A stretch of DNA of 64,000 bases from Desulfocurvus vexinensis DSM 17965 (GCF_000519125.1 NZ_JAEX01000001.1:248001-312000); one strand, 5' to 3'. Shown: positions 1-8,846, counted from the stretch's first letter. The notes: generated by a model from the sequence alone, not told the origin. Numbers and translations are program-made.

Positions 1-107
1 CGGTACTGACACCCGGGCGGCTGGTGCCCGGGCGGTGGGTGGTCGCGTCCCCGTTTCGATAGGTTCACGCATATCAATAAACAATACACGCTGTGCAAGG
101 AGGGCTC

Positions 108-518
108 ATGAACCTGGAACCCGTGGTGGAGATCGTGCGGCTGGAGGAGTCGGCCCAGGGCACTTTCGGGGCGCTGCGCGTGAACAAGCAGGTGTTGTGC
201 GTGACCCTGGAGCCGCCGGACCGGCTCAACGAGCGCAACACCTCGTGCATCCCGGCCCAGCAGTACCGCTGCGCGCGCACCGTGTCGCCGCGCTTCGGCG
301 AAACCTTCACCGTGCAGGACGTGCCCGGGCGCAGCCAGGTGATCTTCCACGGCGGCAACACCGTGGCCGACACCCAGGGCTGCGTGCTGCTGGGCGAACG
401 CTTCGCCCCGCCCGGCGCCGCGCGCGGCGTGCAGGACAGCAAGCGGGCCCTGGCGGCGTTCCTGGACGCCCTGCGCGGGCACGACGGCTTCCACCTGACC
501 ATCCACCAGCACTACTAG
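108..518 (+). CDS. DUF5675-type phage protein
   Basis: 136-aa protein whose sequence (VRLEESAQGTFGALRV near the N-terminus, a GNTVADTQGCVLLG core, a C-terminal LTIHQHY) looks like the DUF5675 family of small phage and prophage proteins. No enzyme activity is established to my knowledge. The ATG at 108 is chosen because AAGGAGGG lies at 97-104; an in-frame ATG 15 bases upstream has no such site. It is first in a run of tightly packed phage genes ending with a holin-like membrane protein, so a role in lysis or cell-wall modification is plausible by position only. What precedes it (1-107) holds no gene I can support. Confidence 0.7.
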   Translation: MNLEPVVEIVRLEESAQGTFGALRVNKQVLCVTLEPPDRLNERNTSCIPAQQYRCARTVSPRFGETFTVQDVPGRSQVIFHGGNTVADTQGCVLLGERFAPPGAARGVQDSKRALAAFLDALRGHDGFHLTIHQHY

Positions 519-541
519 CCGGGCGCAGGCGGGGAGCGGAC

Positions 542-742
542 ATGACGTGCAGGGAATGCGACGGGCGCACCAGGGTGGTGCGCACCGTGCAGACCGGGGA
601 CCAGGGCACCGTGCGGGTGCGCATCTGCCTGCGCTGCGGCGCGGTGCTGCGCACCTGCGAACGGCCCCTGGCGCCCGGGGAGCGCCCCGGGGCAACGGGC
701 GGACAGCCGGAGGGACGGACATGGCGGACTGGAAGGATGTAG
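542..742 (+). CDS. small zinc-ribbon-like phage protein
   Basis: 66-aa protein with two cysteine pairs, CREC near residue 3 and CLRC near residue 33, spaced as in a zinc-ribbon knuckle, followed by a polar tail. The start ATG at 542 follows GGGAGCGGAC. Its 3' end overlaps the next gene by 22 bases, typical of compact phage operons. Function unknown; a zinc-binding nucleic-acid or protein contact role is inference. Confidence 0.55.
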   Translation: MTCRECDGRTRVVRTVQTGDQGTVRVRICLRCGAVLRTCERPLAPGERPGATGGQPEGRTWRTGRM

Positions 743-1242
743 GCCGGGCGGTGGCCAAGGTCGCCCCGGTGCTGGCCGGGGTGTTGGGCGGGCCGGTGGG
801 GGCCGTGGCCGGGGCCGCCGGGGCGCTGGTGGCCTCCTGGCTGGGCACGGAGGCCGAGCCCGGGGCGGTGATGCGCGCCGTGCAGGACCCGCAGACGCTC
901 ATCCGGCTCAAGGAGCTGGAAATGCAGCAGCAGGAGCGGCTGTTGGCCTGGCAGGGCCGCCAGCTCGACGCCGAGATGGAGTTCGAGCGCAGCCTGACCG
1001 GGCGGCACACCGCCGACGCGGCCTCGGACTCGTGGCTGTCCAAGAACGTGCGGCCCCTGTGCCTGCTCGTGTTCACGGCGGCCCTGGTGGGCGGCACCTT
1101 CGCGCCCGAGGTGGGCGCGGAGAAGCTCGACGCCCTGGCCGAGCTGGGCTTCGGGGTCTACGGCTACTACTTCCTGGGCCGCAGCGCCTTCGACAAGGGC
1201 GCCGTGCGCCTGCGCTGGGGGCGCGGGGGCGAGGGCCAATGA
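721..1242 (+). CDS. putative holin (3-TM GTA/phage holin type)
   Basis: 173-aa membrane protein. An N-terminal Gly/Ala-rich hydrophobic stretch (about residues 12-42) is followed by a charged helix rich in Glu, Gln and Arg (about 58-95) and a second hydrophobic pair around residues 105-150, after the motif WLSKNVRPLCLLVFTAAL. This layout matches the three-helix holin family found in gene transfer agents and some prophages, in which a conserved Arg-Pro precedes the central helix. It would permit endolysin release or particle exit. RBS GGAGGGAC precedes the ATG. It overlaps its neighbours on both sides. Confidence 0.55.
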   Translation: MADWKDVGRAVAKVAPVLAGVLGGPVGAVAGAAGALVASWLGTEAEPGAVMRAVQDPQTLIRLKELEMQQQERLLAWQGRQLDAEMEFERSLTGRHTADAASDSWLSKNVRPLCLLVFTAALVGGTFAPEVGAEKLDALAELGFGVYGYYFLGRSAFDKGAVRLRWGRGGEGQ

Positions 1243-1445
1243 GCCGGGAGCAGGACATGTGCGTGCTGCTGGCGCGCATCGACGAGCGGGTGCGGGCCAT
1301 GGCCAGCGACGTGGCCGAGATCAAGGCCACCCGGCGCTGCCACAGTCATGCGGAAAAGCTGCGCAATGTGGAGCGGGTGATCTACGGGCTGATGACCACC
1401 GTTTTCGGACTGGTGGGCAAGGCGGTGTACGACCTGTTCCGCTAG
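1239..1445 (+). CDS. small phage membrane protein (XhlA/spanin-like layout)
   Basis: 68-aa protein starting in an ATGA overlap with the holin-like gene. The N-terminal two thirds are charged and probably helical (LARIDERVRAMASDVAEIKA); the last 20 residues (VIYGLMTTVFGLVGKAVYDL) form one hydrophobic segment. Such soluble-helix plus C-terminal anchor proteins accompany holins in many lysis cassettes (XhlA type). The assignment rests on layout and neighbours, not on a diagnostic motif. Confidence 0.5.
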   Translation: MSREQDMCVLLARIDERVRAMASDVAEIKATRRCHSHAEKLRNVERVIYGLMTTVFGLVGKAVYDLFR

Positions 1446-1741
1446 AGCAGCGGCCCGGGAAAGGACGCAAGAAAGCCCGGGAATCCGTGGGCGGCGCCAC
1501 CGTGAACGCTCTTTTGTGCATTGGGGGCTTGCCCCCTGCGTACTCCCCCGGGGCCGGCACTGCCGCCCGGATGGGACGTCGCGACTGCTGGGTGTTCATT
1601 CACTTTGGTCGAGTCGCCTCACCTGATTCCCAGGCACCTACAAGATAACACCCCCGGGGGCCCGTGGCAAGGGGGAATGGCCAAAAACCGTTGCTGTACG
1701 GGAACTCCCGGGAATCTGCCGGGTTGGGAGAGCCGTGGCCG
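1446..1741. other. intergenic stretch between lysis-type and packaging genes
   Basis: No convincing gene. It contains a small hairpin (GGGGG at 1523-1527, CCCCC at 1532-1536) and several GC-rich blocks. It separates the lysis-type genes from the terminase operon, so a promoter for the structural genes is expected here, but I cannot pick a convincing -35/-10 pair. Confidence 0.4.
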
Positions 1742-2263
1742 ATGACGACCAGCAAAGCATGCATCACCACTGACGAAACCGGGCGGGGCGCCAGGCCCCT
1801 GCCCGCACGCCAGCAGCGCTTCGTGGCCGAGTACGCCGTGCTCGGCAACGCGGGCGAGGCGGCGCTCCGGGCGGGCTACGCCGCCGCCACGGCCCCGGCC
1901 CGGGGCCGGGCCCTGCTGGCGCGGCCCGAGGTGGCCCGCGCCGTGGCCCTGGCCCTGAACGGCCCGGGCGACATGGACGGTCCGGGCGGCGCGCCCGGCG
2001 CCCCCCAGGGCGGCCAGGACCACGACGCCGTGACCCGCGAATGGGTCGTGGCCAGGCTGCGCGAGGTGGCCGAGCGCTGCATGCAGGCCGCGCCTGCCGC
2101 CCCCGCCCGGGGCGCCGCCGGGGCCGAGGGGCCCCAGTACAAGTTCGACGCGGGCGCGGCCATTCGCGCCCTGGGGCTGCTGGGCAAGCATCTGGGCATG
2201 TTCGGCCCGCGCGAGGCCGACGAGGCCGGGGCCCACGAAACCGCACTGGAAGAACTGCAATGA
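1742..2263 (+). CDS. terminase small subunit
   Basis: 173 aa from the ATG at 1742, preceded by GGGAGAGCC; in-frame codons upstream to 1664 lack a ribosome site. Residues 17-60 (LPARQQRFVAEYAVLGNAGEAALRAGY) match the DNA-binding helix-turn-helix start of phage small terminase subunits, which usually read 'F..EYL.. NATQAAIRAGY'. The middle is a Gly/Ala/Pro-rich linker and the C-terminus has a helical AIRALGLLGKHLGMF segment typical of the oligomerisation region. It would recognise packaging sites and load TerL, whose start codon overlaps its stop (ATGA at 2260). Confidence 0.85.
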   Translation: MTTSKACITTDETGRGARPLPARQQRFVAEYAVLGNAGEAALRAGYAAATAPARGRALLARPEVARAVALALNGPGDMDGPGGAPGAPQGGQDHDAVTREWVVARLREVAERCMQAAPAAPARGAAGAEGPQYKFDAGAAIRALGLLGKHLGMFGPREADEAGAHETALEELQ

Positions 2264-3807
2264 GCGCACTGACCGCACGCGACCGCCGCATCCGCCAGCG
2301 CCTGAAGGACGATTTCATGTTCTACGCTGGGCGGTGCCTGAATATCCGCACCAAGCTCGGGGGCCTGGCGCCCCTGGTGCTCAACCGCGCCCAGCGCCAC
2401 CTGCACCAGCGCCTGGAGGAGCAGCGCGCGCGCACCGGGCGCGTCCGGGCCTTCGTGCTCAAGGGCCGCCAGCAGGGCGTGTCCACCTACGTGGGCGCGC
2501 GGTTCTTCCACCGCACCACCCACGAGCGCGGGGTGCGCACCTTCATCCTGACCCACGAGATGGAGGCCACGCGCAACCTGCTGGAGCTGGCCCAGCGCTT
2601 CCACCGCCACTGCCCGGCGCCCCTGCGGCCCCGGCTGGGGCAGAACAACGCCCGTGAGATGCATTTTCCGTTGCTGGACAGCGGCTATCGCGTGGGCACG
2701 GCGGGGGCGCGCGGCGTGGGTCGCTCGCTTACGGTGCAGCTCTTCCACGCCTCGGAGGTCGCCTTCTGGCCCCGGGCCCAGGAGCACGCCGCCGGGGTGC
2801 TCCAGGCCATTGCCGACGCCGAGGGCACCGAGGTCATCCTCGAATCCACGGCCTGCGGCATGGGCAACTTCTTCCACGCCGGGTGGCAGGCCGCCGAGGC
2901 CGGGCAGGGGCCCTACCAGGCCGTGTTCCTGCCCTGGTTCTGGCAGCCCGAATACAGCGTCGCGCCCGGGCCGGACTTCACCCCCGATGACGAGGAGCGC
3001 GAATACATGGCCCTGCACGGCCTGGCCCCGGGCCAGCTGGCCTGGCGCCGGGCCAAGATCGCCGAGCTCAAGGACGCGCTGCTCTTCCGCCAGGAGTATC
3101 CGGCCACGCCCGCCGAGGCCTTCCAGAACACGGGCCAGGCGCCGTTCATCGACCCGCTGCTTGTGCTGCGCGCGCGCCGGGCCGACGAGGCCGGGCATGG
3201 CCCGGTGGTGGCCGGGGTGGACCCCGCGCGCTTTGGCGATGACGCCACGGCGGCCATCTTCCGCCAGGGCCGCAAGGCCTTTGGCCTGCGCACCTGGCGC
3301 GGGCGCGACACCATGCAGGTGGCGGGCATCTGCCGCCGGATGCTGGAGGCCGAGAGCCCGCGCCTGGAGCGGCTGTTTGTGGACGTGGGCGGCCTGGGCG
3401 CCGGGGTGGTGGACCGCCTGCGCGAGATGGGCTTCGAGCGCAGGATCACGGCGGTGAACTTCGGCGCGCGGGCCCTGCGCCCCGAACGCTACCGCAACAA
3501 GCGCGCCGAGATGTGGGCCGGGCTGCGCGACTGGCTGGCCGACGAGGCCCAGGCCGACCTGCCCGACGACGACGCGCTGCACGCCGACCTCACCGGGCCC
3601 TCCTACAGCTGGGACAGCGCCTCGCGCCTGGTACTGGAGCCCAAGGAGGAGATGCGCGCCCGGGGCCTGCGCAGCCCGGACCTGGCCGACGCCCTGGCCC
3701 TGACCTTCGCCGCGCCCGTACGCGGGGCCGCCCCGGCCCAGCGCTACGCCGACGGCGCCACCCCCAGCTTCGGCCACCGGCCCCGCGCCGGGGCCCCGGA
3801 GGCCTGA
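2260..3807 (+). CDS. terminase large subunit (packaging ATPase/nuclease)
   Basis: 515-aa packaging motor. An adenine-binding/Walker A region reads KGRQQGVST (about residues 68-76), Walker B is the hydrophobic VILESTA (about 193-199), and the RNase H-fold nuclease carries GVDPARFGDDATA (about 319-331) with further acidic residues in [10 protein letters not shown] and DLADALALTF. Length and motif order fit phage TerL. It pumps genomic DNA into the prohead through the portal encoded at 4617. The ATG overlaps the terS stop, so the two are translationally coupled. Confidence 0.9.
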   Translation: MSALTARDRRIRQRLKDDFMFYAGRCLNIRTKLGGLAPLVLNRAQRHLHQRLEEQRARTGRVRAFVLKGRQQGVSTYVGARFFHRTTHERGVRTFILTHEMEATRNLLELAQRFHRHCPAPLRPRLGQNNAREMHFPLLDSGYRVGTAGARGVGRSLTVQLFHASEVAFWPRAQEHAAGVLQAIADAEGTEVILESTACGMGNFFHAGWQAAEAGQGPYQAVFLPWFWQPEYSVAPGPDFTPDDEEREYMALHGLAPGQLAWRRAKIAELKDALLFRQEYPATPAEAFQNTGQAPFIDPLLVLRARRADEAGHGPVVAGVDPARFGDDATAAIFRQGRKAFGLRTWRGRDTMQVAGICRRMLEAESPRLERLFVDVGGLGAGVVDRLREMGFERRITAVNFGARALRPERYRNKRAEMWAGLRDWLADEAQADLPDDDALHADLTGPSYSWDSASRLVLEPKEEMRARGLRSPDLADALALTFAAPVRGAAPAQRYADGATPSFGHRPRAGAPEA

Positions 3808-4379
3808 TGCTCCACGCACCCGCCACCCCCCGCCGCCCCCGGCCCCGCCGCGTCCCGACCCTGGAGGTCCTGGACATCCGGGCCCACCCCGGCGGACTGG
3901 ACGCCATTGACCTGCAGGCGCTGTGGGAGCGCCTGGAGGACGACGGCCTGACGCGCCATGTGTTCCACGACGGTTCGGTGGCCGACGCCGAAGCGTTCAT
4001 CGCCTTCGCGGGGGCGCCCGGGCGGGCCTTCTACGCCGTCTACGCCGACGGCGACCCGGCGGCGCTGTTCTGGCTCGATGGCCGGGCCGGGCGCTCGGCG
4101 CGCATCCATTTTGCCGTGCTGCGCGACTATTTCGGCAGCCCGGCGCGGATCATCGGCTTCTACGTCACCGACTGGCTGCTGTCGGTCAGCGGGTCCGACG
4201 GGCGCCCGCTCATCGAGGTGCTCGTGGGCGTGACCCCGCGCACCAACGGCGCGGCCCTGGGCCTGGTGCGCGACCTGGGCTTTACCGTGCTGGGGACCAT
4301 CCCCCACGCGGCGCCCATGGCCAACGGGCGCAGCACGGGTGCGGTGGTGTCCTATCTGACGCGCAACAAGGAGGAATGA
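3807..4379 (+). CDS. GNAT-fold-like phage protein
   Basis: 190-aa protein starting in a TGATG overlap with terL. After a basic Pro/Arg-rich tail, residues 30-185 look like a GNAT acyltransferase fold: alternating beta and helix, AGRSARIHFAVL in mid-protein, and a C-terminal GLVRDLGFTVLGTI segment resembling the last GNAT strands. A canonical acetyl-CoA loop (Q/RxxGxG/A) is not obvious, so activity is uncertain. Genes of this kind often sit between terminase and portal in podovirus-type prophages. Confidence 0.55.
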   Translation: MLHAPATPRRPRPRRVPTLEVLDIRAHPGGLDAIDLQALWERLEDDGLTRHVFHDGSVADAEAFIAFAGAPGRAFYAVYADGDPAALFWLDGRAGRSARIHFAVLRDYFGSPARIIGFYVTDWLLSVSGSDGRPLIEVLVGVTPRTNGAALGLVRDLGFTVLGTIPHAAPMANGRSTGAVVSYLTRNKEE

Positions 4380-4380
4380 G

Positions 4381-4614
4381 ATGGGCGGATCGTCGATCAT
4401 CGGCGGCGGGGGCGGCGGCAAGGGCGCCGTGCAGGCCCCGCCCGCACCCGTGCCCCTGCCCGAGGAGCCGGGCAGCGGGGAGGACGCCAAGCGGATGCAG
4501 GAGGCCAGGCGCCGCGAGGCCGAACGCCTGCGGCGCCTGGCAGGGGCCACCGTGGCCACCGCCGAGGGCGGGGTGCTCGGCTCGGCACAGGTTGGCCGCA
4601 AAACACTGGGGTAG
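4381..4614 (+). CDS. small hypothetical phage protein
   Basis: 77-aa protein beginning with a Gly-rich stretch (GGSSIIGGGGGGKG), then a Pro-rich segment, then a basic helix (AKRMQEARRREAERLRRLAG). It begins one base after the preceding stop with AAGGAGGA as ribosome site and ends two bases before the portal gene. I do not recognise the family. The basic helix could bind DNA or the portal, but that is speculation. Confidence 0.5.
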   Translation: MGGSSIIGGGGGGKGAVQAPPAPVPLPEEPGSGEDAKRMQEARRREAERLRRLAGATVATAEGGVLGSAQVGRKTLG

Positions 4615-4616
4615 CC

Positions 4617-6368
4617 ATGCAACAGCACACGACTCACGACGCCGCGCCCACCGCGCGGCAGGCCGGGCCCGGCCCCGGCGCCGCCCACGCGGCGGACGCC
4701 CGCGAGCTGGCCCGGACCACGCGCCAGCACTTCGAGGCCCTGCAACGGGCCCGCCAGCCCTTCGACTCCATCTGGGAGGAGGTGGCCGAGCACATGGGCC
4801 CGGCCTACGCGGGCTTCACCAGCGAGCCCGGGCACCCCCGGCGCCGCCGCGAGGACCTGGTGGACTCCACCGCCCGGCGCGCGGCGAACATCTTCGCCGC
4901 CGGGATGCTGGCCGGGGTTTCCTCGCCCTCGCAGCGCTGGTTCGCCCTGGGCCTGGAGGCCCGGGAGCTGATGGACCTGCCCGGGGCCCGGGCCTGGCTC
5001 CAGGAGGTGGAGGACCGCTTCTACGCGACCCTGGAGCGCTGCGGCTACTACCCGCAGCAGGCCCTGGGCTACCACCAGGCCGGGCTCTTCGGCTGGCAGT
5101 GCCTGTTCGTGGACGAAGACCCGGCGGTGCCGGACGCGGGCATCCGCTTCCGGGCCCTGCCCCTGCACGAGGTCTACATCGACGAGAACCACCAGGGCGA
5201 GGTGGACACCGTCATGCGCCGCTTCCGGCTCACGGCGCGCCAGGCCGCCGAGCGCTTCGGCGCCGAGCGCCTGTCGGGCGCCCTGCGCCGGGCCCTGGGC
5301 CAGCGCCGCGCCGAGGACCGCGAGGTGGAGTTCCTGCACGCCGTGACCCCGGCCCCGCGCCAGGGGCGTTGCGCGGGCGCCCGCCAGGGCCTGGCCTACC
5401 GCTCGGTCTACATGGAGCTGGCGGGCGGGCATGTACTGTCCGTGGGCGGCTACGCCGAGCTGCCCTATGTGGTCACCCGGGCCCACCGCCTGCCGGGCAC
5501 GGCCTACAGCTACAGCCCCGGCACCGAGGCCCTGGCCGACGCCAAGATGATCAACGAGATGAAGCGGCTGATCCTGGAGGCCGGGCAGTTGGCCGTGGCC
5601 CCGCCGTATCTGGTGCCCGACGACGGCTTCGTGGGCCGCTTCAGCTTCGAGCCCCGGGCCATGAACTACTACCGCCGCGCCGAGGGCAACAGCCTGGCGG
5701 ACTTCGGCCCGCTGGGCGTGGGCGGCGACCCGCGCTTCTCCTTCGACCTGCTGGCGGCCACCAGGCAGGACATCCACGAGGCCTTTTTCGTGGACCTGTT
5801 CCTGGCCGTGAGCCAGCGGGCGCGGACCGGGAGTACGCCCACGGCCCTGGAGGTGGCCGAGCTGACCGCCGAGCGCATGTTCCTGCTCGGGCCGCTCTTG
5901 GTGAACCAGCAGCGCGAGAACTTCCAGCGCCTGTTCGAGCGTCTGTTCCGGCTCATGTCGCGGCGCGGGGAGCTGCCGCCCGCGCCGCCGGAGCTGGCTG
6001 GGCAGGGGCTGCGCGTGGAGTACGTCAGCCCGCTGATGCTGGCCCAGCGCGAGGCCCAGGCGCGCTCGGTGCTGCGCACCTACGCGGAGATCGCGCCCAT
6101 CGTCGCCGTGGCGCCCCAGGTGCTGGACCTGTTCCACCACGACGAGAACGTGCGCCGGATCATGGAGCAGCGCGGCTTTCCCCAGACCGGGGTGCGCACG
6201 CCCGACGAGGTGGCGGCCCTGCGCCAGGCGCGCGGGCTGGCGGCCCTGGCCGGAGAGCTGGGCGCGGCGGGGCTTCCCGTTGCCCCCGGGGGCGCGGTGG
6301 GCGCGCAGCCGGGCCCCGTGGCACCCCCGCAGGCCGCCCTTGCCCCCGGCGCCGGGGAGGTGGGCTGA
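4617..6368 (+). CDS. head-to-tail connector (portal) protein, podovirus type
   Basis: 583 aa, matching the T7 gp8-like head-tail connecting family in length and landmarks: an N-terminal helical block with W-E-E-V-A-E-H-M, then LVDSTARRAANIFAAGMLAG, the LPLHEVYID strand, YSYSPGTEALADAK, and FVDLFLAVSQR before the C-terminal crown. Twelve copies would form the dodecameric ring through which TerL packages DNA and to which tail tube A attaches. The C-terminal 50 residues are Ala/Gly/Pro-rich. The stop overlaps the next ATG (TGATG). Confidence 0.85.
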   Translation: MQQHTTHDAAPTARQAGPGPGAAHAADARELARTTRQHFEALQRARQPFDSIWEEVAEHMGPAYAGFTSEPGHPRRRREDLVDSTARRAANIFAAGMLAGVSSPSQRWFALGLEARELMDLPGARAWLQEVEDRFYATLERCGYYPQQALGYHQAGLFGWQCLFVDEDPAVPDAGIRFRALPLHEVYIDENHQGEVDTVMRRFRLTARQAAERFGAERLSGALRRALGQRRAEDREVEFLHAVTPAPRQGRCAGARQGLAYRSVYMELAGGHVLSVGGYAELPYVVTRAHRLPGTAYSYSPGTEALADAKMINEMKRLILEAGQLAVAPPYLVPDDGFVGRFSFEPRAMNYYRRAEGNSLADFGPLGVGGDPRFSFDLLAATRQDIHEAFFVDLFLAVSQRARTGSTPTALEVAELTAERMFLLGPLLVNQQRENFQRLFERLFRLMSRRGELPPAPPELAGQGLRVEYVSPLMLAQREAQARSVLRTYAEIAPIVAVAPQVLDLFHHDENVRRIMEQRGFPQTGVRTPDEVAALRQARGLAALAGELGAAGLPVAPGGAVGAQPGPVAPPQAALAPGAGEVG

Positions 6369-6604
6369 TGGACCTGGCGGCCATGAACGAACGCGAGCTG
6401 CACGGCCACGTCCACGCGGCCCTGGCCACGCCCTCGGGGCAGGTGCTGCGTGAGTTTTTGCGCACGCACTGCTTCATGCGCCCGGCCCCGGCGCCGGGGC
6501 CCTGGCAGGGCGGGGAGCAGGTGGAGTTCCGCTACGGCAGGATGACCCTGTTCCAGTTGGTGGAATATTTCGAGAACCCCGAGAATTTCAAAGCAAAGGA
6601 GTAG
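6368..6604 (+). CDS. small phage protein (Bbp19-like)
   Basis: 78-aa protein (NERELHGHVHAALATPSGQV then LREFLRTHCF) with the 'terminal segment of a gene product is clipped and Leu-Arg-x-Leu-L' pattern of small proteins found between portal and scaffold in BPP-1-like podoviruses (Bbp19). Similarity is by recollection and position. Role unknown. It begins in the portal stop codon and is followed eight bases later by the scaffold gene. Confidence 0.5.
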   Translation: MDLAAMNERELHGHVHAALATPSGQVLREFLRTHCFMRPAPAPGPWQGGEQVEFRYGRMTLFQLVEYFENPENFKAKE

Positions 6605-6611
6605 CAGGACC

Positions 6612-7415
6612 ATGATGCAGGAAGCCTCGATTGCCCCCGCGGGCGGACACGGCGCAGAGACACCTTCCCCCTCTGCTCGACACTGGCTGGAGGAGGCCAT
6701 TCCCGAAACCGAGGTCTGGGAGGCCGATGGCCGGGCCATGCCCCTGGCAGCGCACCCCGCGCTGCGCAAGTACGCCAGCATGCCGGACATGGCCCGGGCG
6801 CTGGTGGGCGCCCAGGCGCTCATCGGGCGCAAGACCGTGGGGCTCACGCCCCTGCCCGAGGGCGCCAGCGACGCCGAGCGCGCCCGCTTCGACGCCGAGC
6901 TGCGGCGCGTGCTGGGCGTACCCGCCGGGCCCGAGGGCTACGCCATCGCCCTGCCCGAGGGCCAGCAGGCCGACGCCCGGCTCCTGGACTGGTTCCGCGC
7001 GGCGGCCCACGAGCTGGGCCTCTCGCCCGCCCAGGCCCAGGGCCTGTCGGACCGCTACAACGAGCTGGGCGCGCGCACGGCGCGCGAGTTCGAGGCCCAG
7101 CGCGGGCGGCGGCGCGCCGAGACCCTGGGCGCCCTGGAGCAGCTGTGGGGCTCCGACGCCCAGGGCAACACGGAAATCGCCCGGCGGGGGTTCGAGGCCG
7201 TGGCGGGCCGCGCGGGGCTGGACCCCGCCGAGGTCCGGCGCATCCTCGACACCCACGGCGACGACCCGACCATGGTCCGCCTGTTCCACGAGATCGGGAA
7301 AGCCAATCAGGAGGACGGTTTCGTCGGCGGCAGCGGCGGTCCCCGCAGCCGCGACGGCGTCATGTCTCCGGAACGTTTCTTCGCCGAAGTCGTCTTCGGC
7401 GGCAAAGGAGAATAG
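6612..7415 (+). CDS. putative scaffolding protein
   Basis: 267-aa acidic, mostly helical protein with no cysteines, immediately before the major capsid gene, where podoviruses encode the scaffold (T7 gp9). The centre (ERARFDAELRRVLGVPAGPE, GLSPAQAQGLSDRYNELGA) and the C-terminal GGSGGP linker plus a short amphipathic end (PERFFAEVVFGGKGE) fit a scaffold with a capsid-binding tail. RBS AAAGGAG lies at 6596-6602. Function assigned mainly from position and composition. Confidence 0.65.
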   Translation: MMQEASIAPAGGHGAETPSPSARHWLEEAIPETEVWEADGRAMPLAAHPALRKYASMPDMARALVGAQALIGRKTVGLTPLPEGASDAERARFDAELRRVLGVPAGPEGYAIALPEGQQADARLLDWFRAAAHELGLSPAQAQGLSDRYNELGARTAREFEAQRGRRRAETLGALEQLWGSDAQGNTEIARRGFEAVAGRAGLDPAEVRRILDTHGDDPTMVRLFHEIGKANQEDGFVGGSGGPRSRDGVMSPERFFAEVVFGGKGE

Positions 7416-7418
7416 CAG

Positions 7419-8330
7419 ATGAGCACCGCTTCGACCCTGCGGGACCTGAGTGCCCGCTTCGCCACCCGCCAGCCCGACCAGGTGGACTGGCTGACCGAGG
7501 AGACCCCGGTCCTGGACGTGATCCCCTTCGAGGAGGCCTCCCACGCCCTGTGGAACGTCTACGACGAGGTGGCCGACGTGACCGGCGGCGGCTTCGTGGA
7601 CATGGACGCGCCCCTGGGCAGCATCGACGTGGGCACCCGGCTGAAGAAGGTGGACCTGTCCATCCTCGGGGCGCGGATGTTCCTGCCCGAGGACAAGGCC
7701 AAGGCCATGGGCGGGCGCGACGCCTACTTCGCCAAGAAGCTGCCCAAGGCCCTGCGCAAGCTCGGCGTGGACGCCGAAAAGGCCATCGTCTACGGCAACC
7801 TGCGCAAATACGCCCTGGACGCCGGGCGGCTCATGGACGCCGGCGGCCAGGACGACAAGGGCTACAGCCTGCTGGCCGTGCGCTTCGTGCCCGGCGAGAC
7901 CACGGGCCTGTATTCCAGCAACACCTTCCGCCAGGGCGGCATCCTCGACGTGCGCTCCGTGGGCGGCGGCACGCTCTACGAGGACGAGCGCGGCGTGCTG
8001 GGCTACGGCGTGCGCATCAAGGGCTACTTCGGCATCCAGATCGCCAACCCCGAGACCGTGGCGGCCCTGGTGAACATCACCCCCGACACCCCGCCCACGG
8101 CCATGCAGGTGGACAACCTGCTGGACATGGTCCGCGGCGGGGCGGGCACCTTCCTGTTCTGCCACCGCAAGGTCATGAGCATCCTGGCCGAGGCGGGCAA
8201 GGGCGCGGCCTTCCAGATGACCGCCTCCGAGCGCAACGTGGACCGGCGCATCGCCGAGTGGAACGGCGTGCCCATCGTCACCAGCTACAACTTCGCCGAC
8301 GCCGCCGAGGCGACGGTGCCCGTCAATTAG
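7419..8330 (+). CDS. major capsid protein
   Basis: 303-aa protein; the start follows AAAGGAG. Length, position between scaffold and cement genes, and the alternating beta/helix pattern with long conserved-looking segments (LKKVDLSILGARMFLPEDKA, KALRKLGVDAEKAIVYGN, GTLYEDERGVLGYGVRIKGY) suit the HK97-fold capsid protein of podoviruses. A terminal strand VPIVTSYNFADAAEATVPVN matches how these capsid families end. It would form the icosahedral shell around packaged DNA. Confidence 0.75.
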   Translation: MSTASTLRDLSARFATRQPDQVDWLTEETPVLDVIPFEEASHALWNVYDEVADVTGGGFVDMDAPLGSIDVGTRLKKVDLSILGARMFLPEDKAKAMGGRDAYFAKKLPKALRKLGVDAEKAIVYGNLRKYALDAGRLMDAGGQDDKGYSLLAVRFVPGETTGLYSSNTFRQGGILDVRSVGGGTLYEDERGVLGYGVRIKGYFGIQIANPETVAALVNITPDTPPTAMQVDNLLDMVRGGAGTFLFCHRKVMSILAEAGKGAAFQMTASERNVDRRIAEWNGVPIVTSYNFADAAEATVPVN

Positions 8331-8344
8331 GAGGACGCGCGAGC

Positions 8345-8737
8345 ATGTACGACCATATCCTCAAGGTCCACGACGAATACCTGGCCAAGGCCCAGCCCCT
8401 GCCCCAGAACGCCAGCGCCGAGGGCAACGGCCGCGTGCTGGACTTCTCCGGGGGCCTGGGCTCCCAGGAGGTGGTGGCCCAGGCCGACACGCCCGTGACC
8501 CTGGCGGGCGGCGCCACCCTGAGCGTGACCCTGGAGCAGCGCGACGCGGGCGGCGCCTGGGAGCCCCTGGGCACCGTGTGCGCCCTGGCCGGGCCCCTGG
8601 CCCTGGAGGCCGGGGCGGTGCTGGGCCGCTTCATCCCGCCCAGCGACACCCGCGCCCAGACCCGCGCCCTGCTGGCCAGCACCGACCCCGCCGCCCAGGG
8701 CAGCCTGTCGGTGTATCCGCACTACCTGGCGCGCTAG
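8345..8737 (+). CDS. putative capsid cement/decoration protein (Bbp16-like)
   Basis: 130 aa with a predicted all-beta core (GRVLDFSGGLGSQEV, TPVTLAGGATLSVTLEQRDA, WEPLGTV, GRFIPP, LSVYPHYLAR), directly downstream of the capsid gene with AGGAGG as ribosome site. In the podovirus BPP-1 a protein with this layout (Bbp16) cements the shell; the resemblance is from memory. It would bind capsid trimers and stabilise heads. Confidence 0.55.
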   Translation: MYDHILKVHDEYLAKAQPLPQNASAEGNGRVLDFSGGLGSQEVVAQADTPVTLAGGATLSVTLEQRDAGGAWEPLGTVCALAGPLALEAGAVLGRFIPPSDTRAQTRALLASTDPAAQGSLSVYPHYLAR

Positions 8738-8746
8738 CGGCGTAGC

Positions 8747-8820
8747 GCGGGCGGGGGGGCAGGCTCCCCCGCCCGCCCCGGGCCGCAACGCACACAACGG
8801 GCGGGGCACAGGCCCCGCCC
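8747..8820 (+). terminator. two tandem hairpins after the capsid/cement genes
   Basis: First stem 8747-8757 with 8766-8776 (11 bp, GCGGGCGGGGG), second stem 8799-8807 with 8812-8820 (9 bp, loop ACAG). Neither is followed by a U-run, so they may be partial terminators or mRNA 3' protectors rather than full stops. They would let capsid and cement mRNA exceed the downstream tail genes. Confidence 0.5.
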
Positions 8821-8846
8821 CACCTCAACCCCGCAGGAGACAGCAC

